Part shown: piece after piece, positions 4,277 through 5,449 of the stretch
Layout of the letters: every line of letters begins with the position of its first letter
Position numbering within the stretch: position 1 is the first letter of the stretch
NCBI GenBank assembly: GCA_947377595.1
Contig: CANCGK010000065.1
Coordinates: 1-5,449 of the forward strand
Length of the DNA stretch: 5,449 nucleotides
From: a bacterium
GTDB taxonomy: Bacteria; Babelota; Babeliae; Babelales; Chromulinivoraceae
Direction of reading: 5' to 3'
The notes under the pieces: model-generated
The model's input: only the letters and a program-made list of their open reading frames with translations
Database searches by the model: none
Told to the model about the DNA's origin: nothing
Position numbers and translations under genes: made by a program

Positions 4277-5449
4277 TTATGAAATAACAAAGCTCATCAT
4301 TTTATTTTTTACATAAATAATCTTTTTAATCTCTTTATCTTCGATCCATTTTGCTACTTTATCTCGTGCAAGTGATTCAATATCTCCTTGTGACATATCC
4401 ATAGCAACATCAAGCGTTCCTCGTAATTTACCATTCACCTGAATTGCAATAACAACAGAATCATTATGAAGTAACAATGGATCAAAAATCGGCCATGAAC
4501 AATCCGTTAATTTTTTGCCAAGTAAGTCTTCTAATAACTGTGATGCCATGTGAGGAGCTACGATCGAAAACAAAGTCAGTACGATTTGCATAGAATCTTT
4601 ATCTAATTGCATAGCATGCTTTGTTGCATCGTTTAACCATTCCATAAAGGCAGAAATAACCGTATTTGGCTTAAACAAATCGAGGCGATTTTGTACAACT
4701 GCAATCAATTGATGAAGTCGCTTTGTGACCTGAGCATCTTGTTTTGTATCAGATGTCAACAATGTGCTCGGTGCTGTAATATAAGCATAAAAACGTTGTA
4801 CAAATCTATGAATGCCTTCAATGCCTGCATCTTGCCATTCACAATCCATTTCTGGTGGTCCCATAAATAACATATACATCCGCAAAACATCTGATCCATA
4901 TTTTGCAACAATTTCATCTGGATTGACAACATTACCTTTAGATTTTGACATTTTTTCAACAGCGCCAGAAATTTCTGATCGTTTACAGACCATCCCTTGA
5001 TTAAATAAATTGGTAAATGGTTCATCAAAAGGTATATAACCTGCTTTATGCAAAAATTTTACATAAAAACGCGCGTATAATAAATGCAAAATAGCATGCT
5101 CAATACCACCAACATACAAATCCACCGGCTGCCAATAGTGCAAATCTTGTTGAGAAAATGCTTCAGTTGCTAAATCTGGATTTGGATACCGTAAGAAATA
5201 CCAACAAGAACCTGCCCATTGTGGCATCGTATTTGTTTCTCGCTGTGCAGGCCCATGACATTGTGGACATGTTGTATTAACGAATGATTCAATACCTGCA
5301 AGAGGCGATTGACCTGTCCCTGTAGGTTCGTACGAAGTAACATCTGGAAGCATGACAGGTAATTGTTCAAGCGGTACAGGCACAACACCACACGCAGCAC
5401 AATGAACTAAAGGAATAGGCTCACCCCAATATCGTTGGCGAGAAAATAC
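4277..5449 (-). CDS. leuS: Leucyl-tRNA synthetase, C-terminal part (5' end cut by right edge)
   Basis: LeuRS charges tRNA-Leu with leucine in the cytoplasm using ATP. The frame is open from base 5449 to TAA at 4279-4277, giving 390 residues; the GTG at 5383 is internal, since upstream codons read FSRQRYWGEPIPLVHCAACG, a LeuRS signature. In order: zinc-type cysteines C17, C20, C61 and C64; the family block MPQWAGSCWYFLRY (from about 75); GGIEHAILHLLYARF (from about 114); the class I KMSKS signature at 166-170 (4954-4940) followed by GNVVNPDEIV; the helical anticodon-binding domain (about 195-325); and the small C-terminal tRNA-binding domain starting near VNGKLRG (338-344) and ending in SFVIS. 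The MPQWAGS form resembles Gram-positive-type LeuRS enzymes. Roughly the first half, with HIGH and the editing domain, lies outside. No frameshift or lost key residue is seen. Confidence 0.97.
   Translation of the reverse strand, partial: VFSRQRYWGEPIPLVHCAACGVVPVPLEQLPVMLPDVTSYEPTGTGQSPLAGIESFVNTTCPQCHGPAQRETNTMPQWAGSCWYFLRYPNPDLATEAFSQQDLHYWQPVDLYVGGIEHAILHLLYARFYVKFLHKAGYIPFDEPFTNLFNQGMVCKRSEISGAVEKMSKSKGNVVNPDEIVAKYGSDVLRMYMLFMGPPEMDCEWQDAGIEGIHRFVQRFYAYITAPSTLLTSDTKQDAQVTKRLHQLIAVVQNRLDLFKPNTVISAFMEWLNDATKHAMQLDKDSMQIVLTLFSIVAPHMASQLLEDLLGKKLTDCSWPIFDPLLLHNDSVVIAIQVNGKLRGTLDVAMDMSQGDIESLARDKVAKWIEDKEIKKIIYVKNKMMSFVIS

Noticed and set aside
4756..5028. Minus-strand 90-codon ORF and plus-strand ORF 4812-5000 inside leuS
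   Set aside because: Both are out-of-frame shadows of conserved LeuRS sequence.
5381..5383. GTG at 5383 as the start of a 368-residue protein
   Set aside because: Codons upstream continue a perfect LeuRS signature (SRQRYWGEP, CAAC) to the window edge, so this is an internal valine of a truncated gene.
5170..5400. 76-codon minus-strand ORF overlapping leuS
   Set aside because: It is out of frame with the LeuRS signatures, which occupy the same bases.

Overview
This is an AT-rich bacterial window. Most of its genes carry an N-terminal export signal or membrane segment, and the genes that end inside it all stop with TAA and read in the standard code. The mix fits a host-associated or reduced Gram-negative-type bacterium: an FtsH-family membrane protease with a shortened N-terminus, a predicted outer-membrane barrel ending in phenylalanine, and small secreted proteins of no recognised family. 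It reminds me of Candidatus Dependentiae (TM6), but that is an impression of style. No marker here proves it.

Layout, left to right. Positions 1-90 (minus) hold the first 30 codons of an exported protein that runs off the left edge. Positions 91-382 have no convincing gene. They contain a GC-rich, hairpin-rich island (about 181-355) bounded by imperfect inverted repeats, which looks like a mobile or dispersed intergenic repeat. Positions 383-2050 (minus) encode an FtsH-like AAA+ zinc metalloprotease. Positions 2051-2372 are a divergent control region with an exact inverted repeat and weak promoter candidates for both sides. Positions 2373-3848 (plus) encode a 491-residue signal-peptide protein, probably an outer-membrane beta-barrel. 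A strong hairpin at 3854-3904, with T-rich tails on both sides, separates it from the convergent 74-residue secreted Pro-Gln repeat protein (3949-4173, minus). Beyond an AT-rich terminator candidate lies the C-terminal part of leucyl-tRNA synthetase (4277-5449, minus), cut by the right edge.

How the genes relate: leuS is housekeeping. The other four products all appear to go to or through the envelope: a membrane-anchored protease, a probable outer-membrane protein and two small exported proteins. The FtsH-like protease and the barrel protein share one divergent intergenic region, so shared control is possible but unproven. I did not find a recognisable defence system, CRISPR array, tRNA, rRNA or transposase. 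The most unusual items are the GC-rich island and the N-terminally reduced FtsH.
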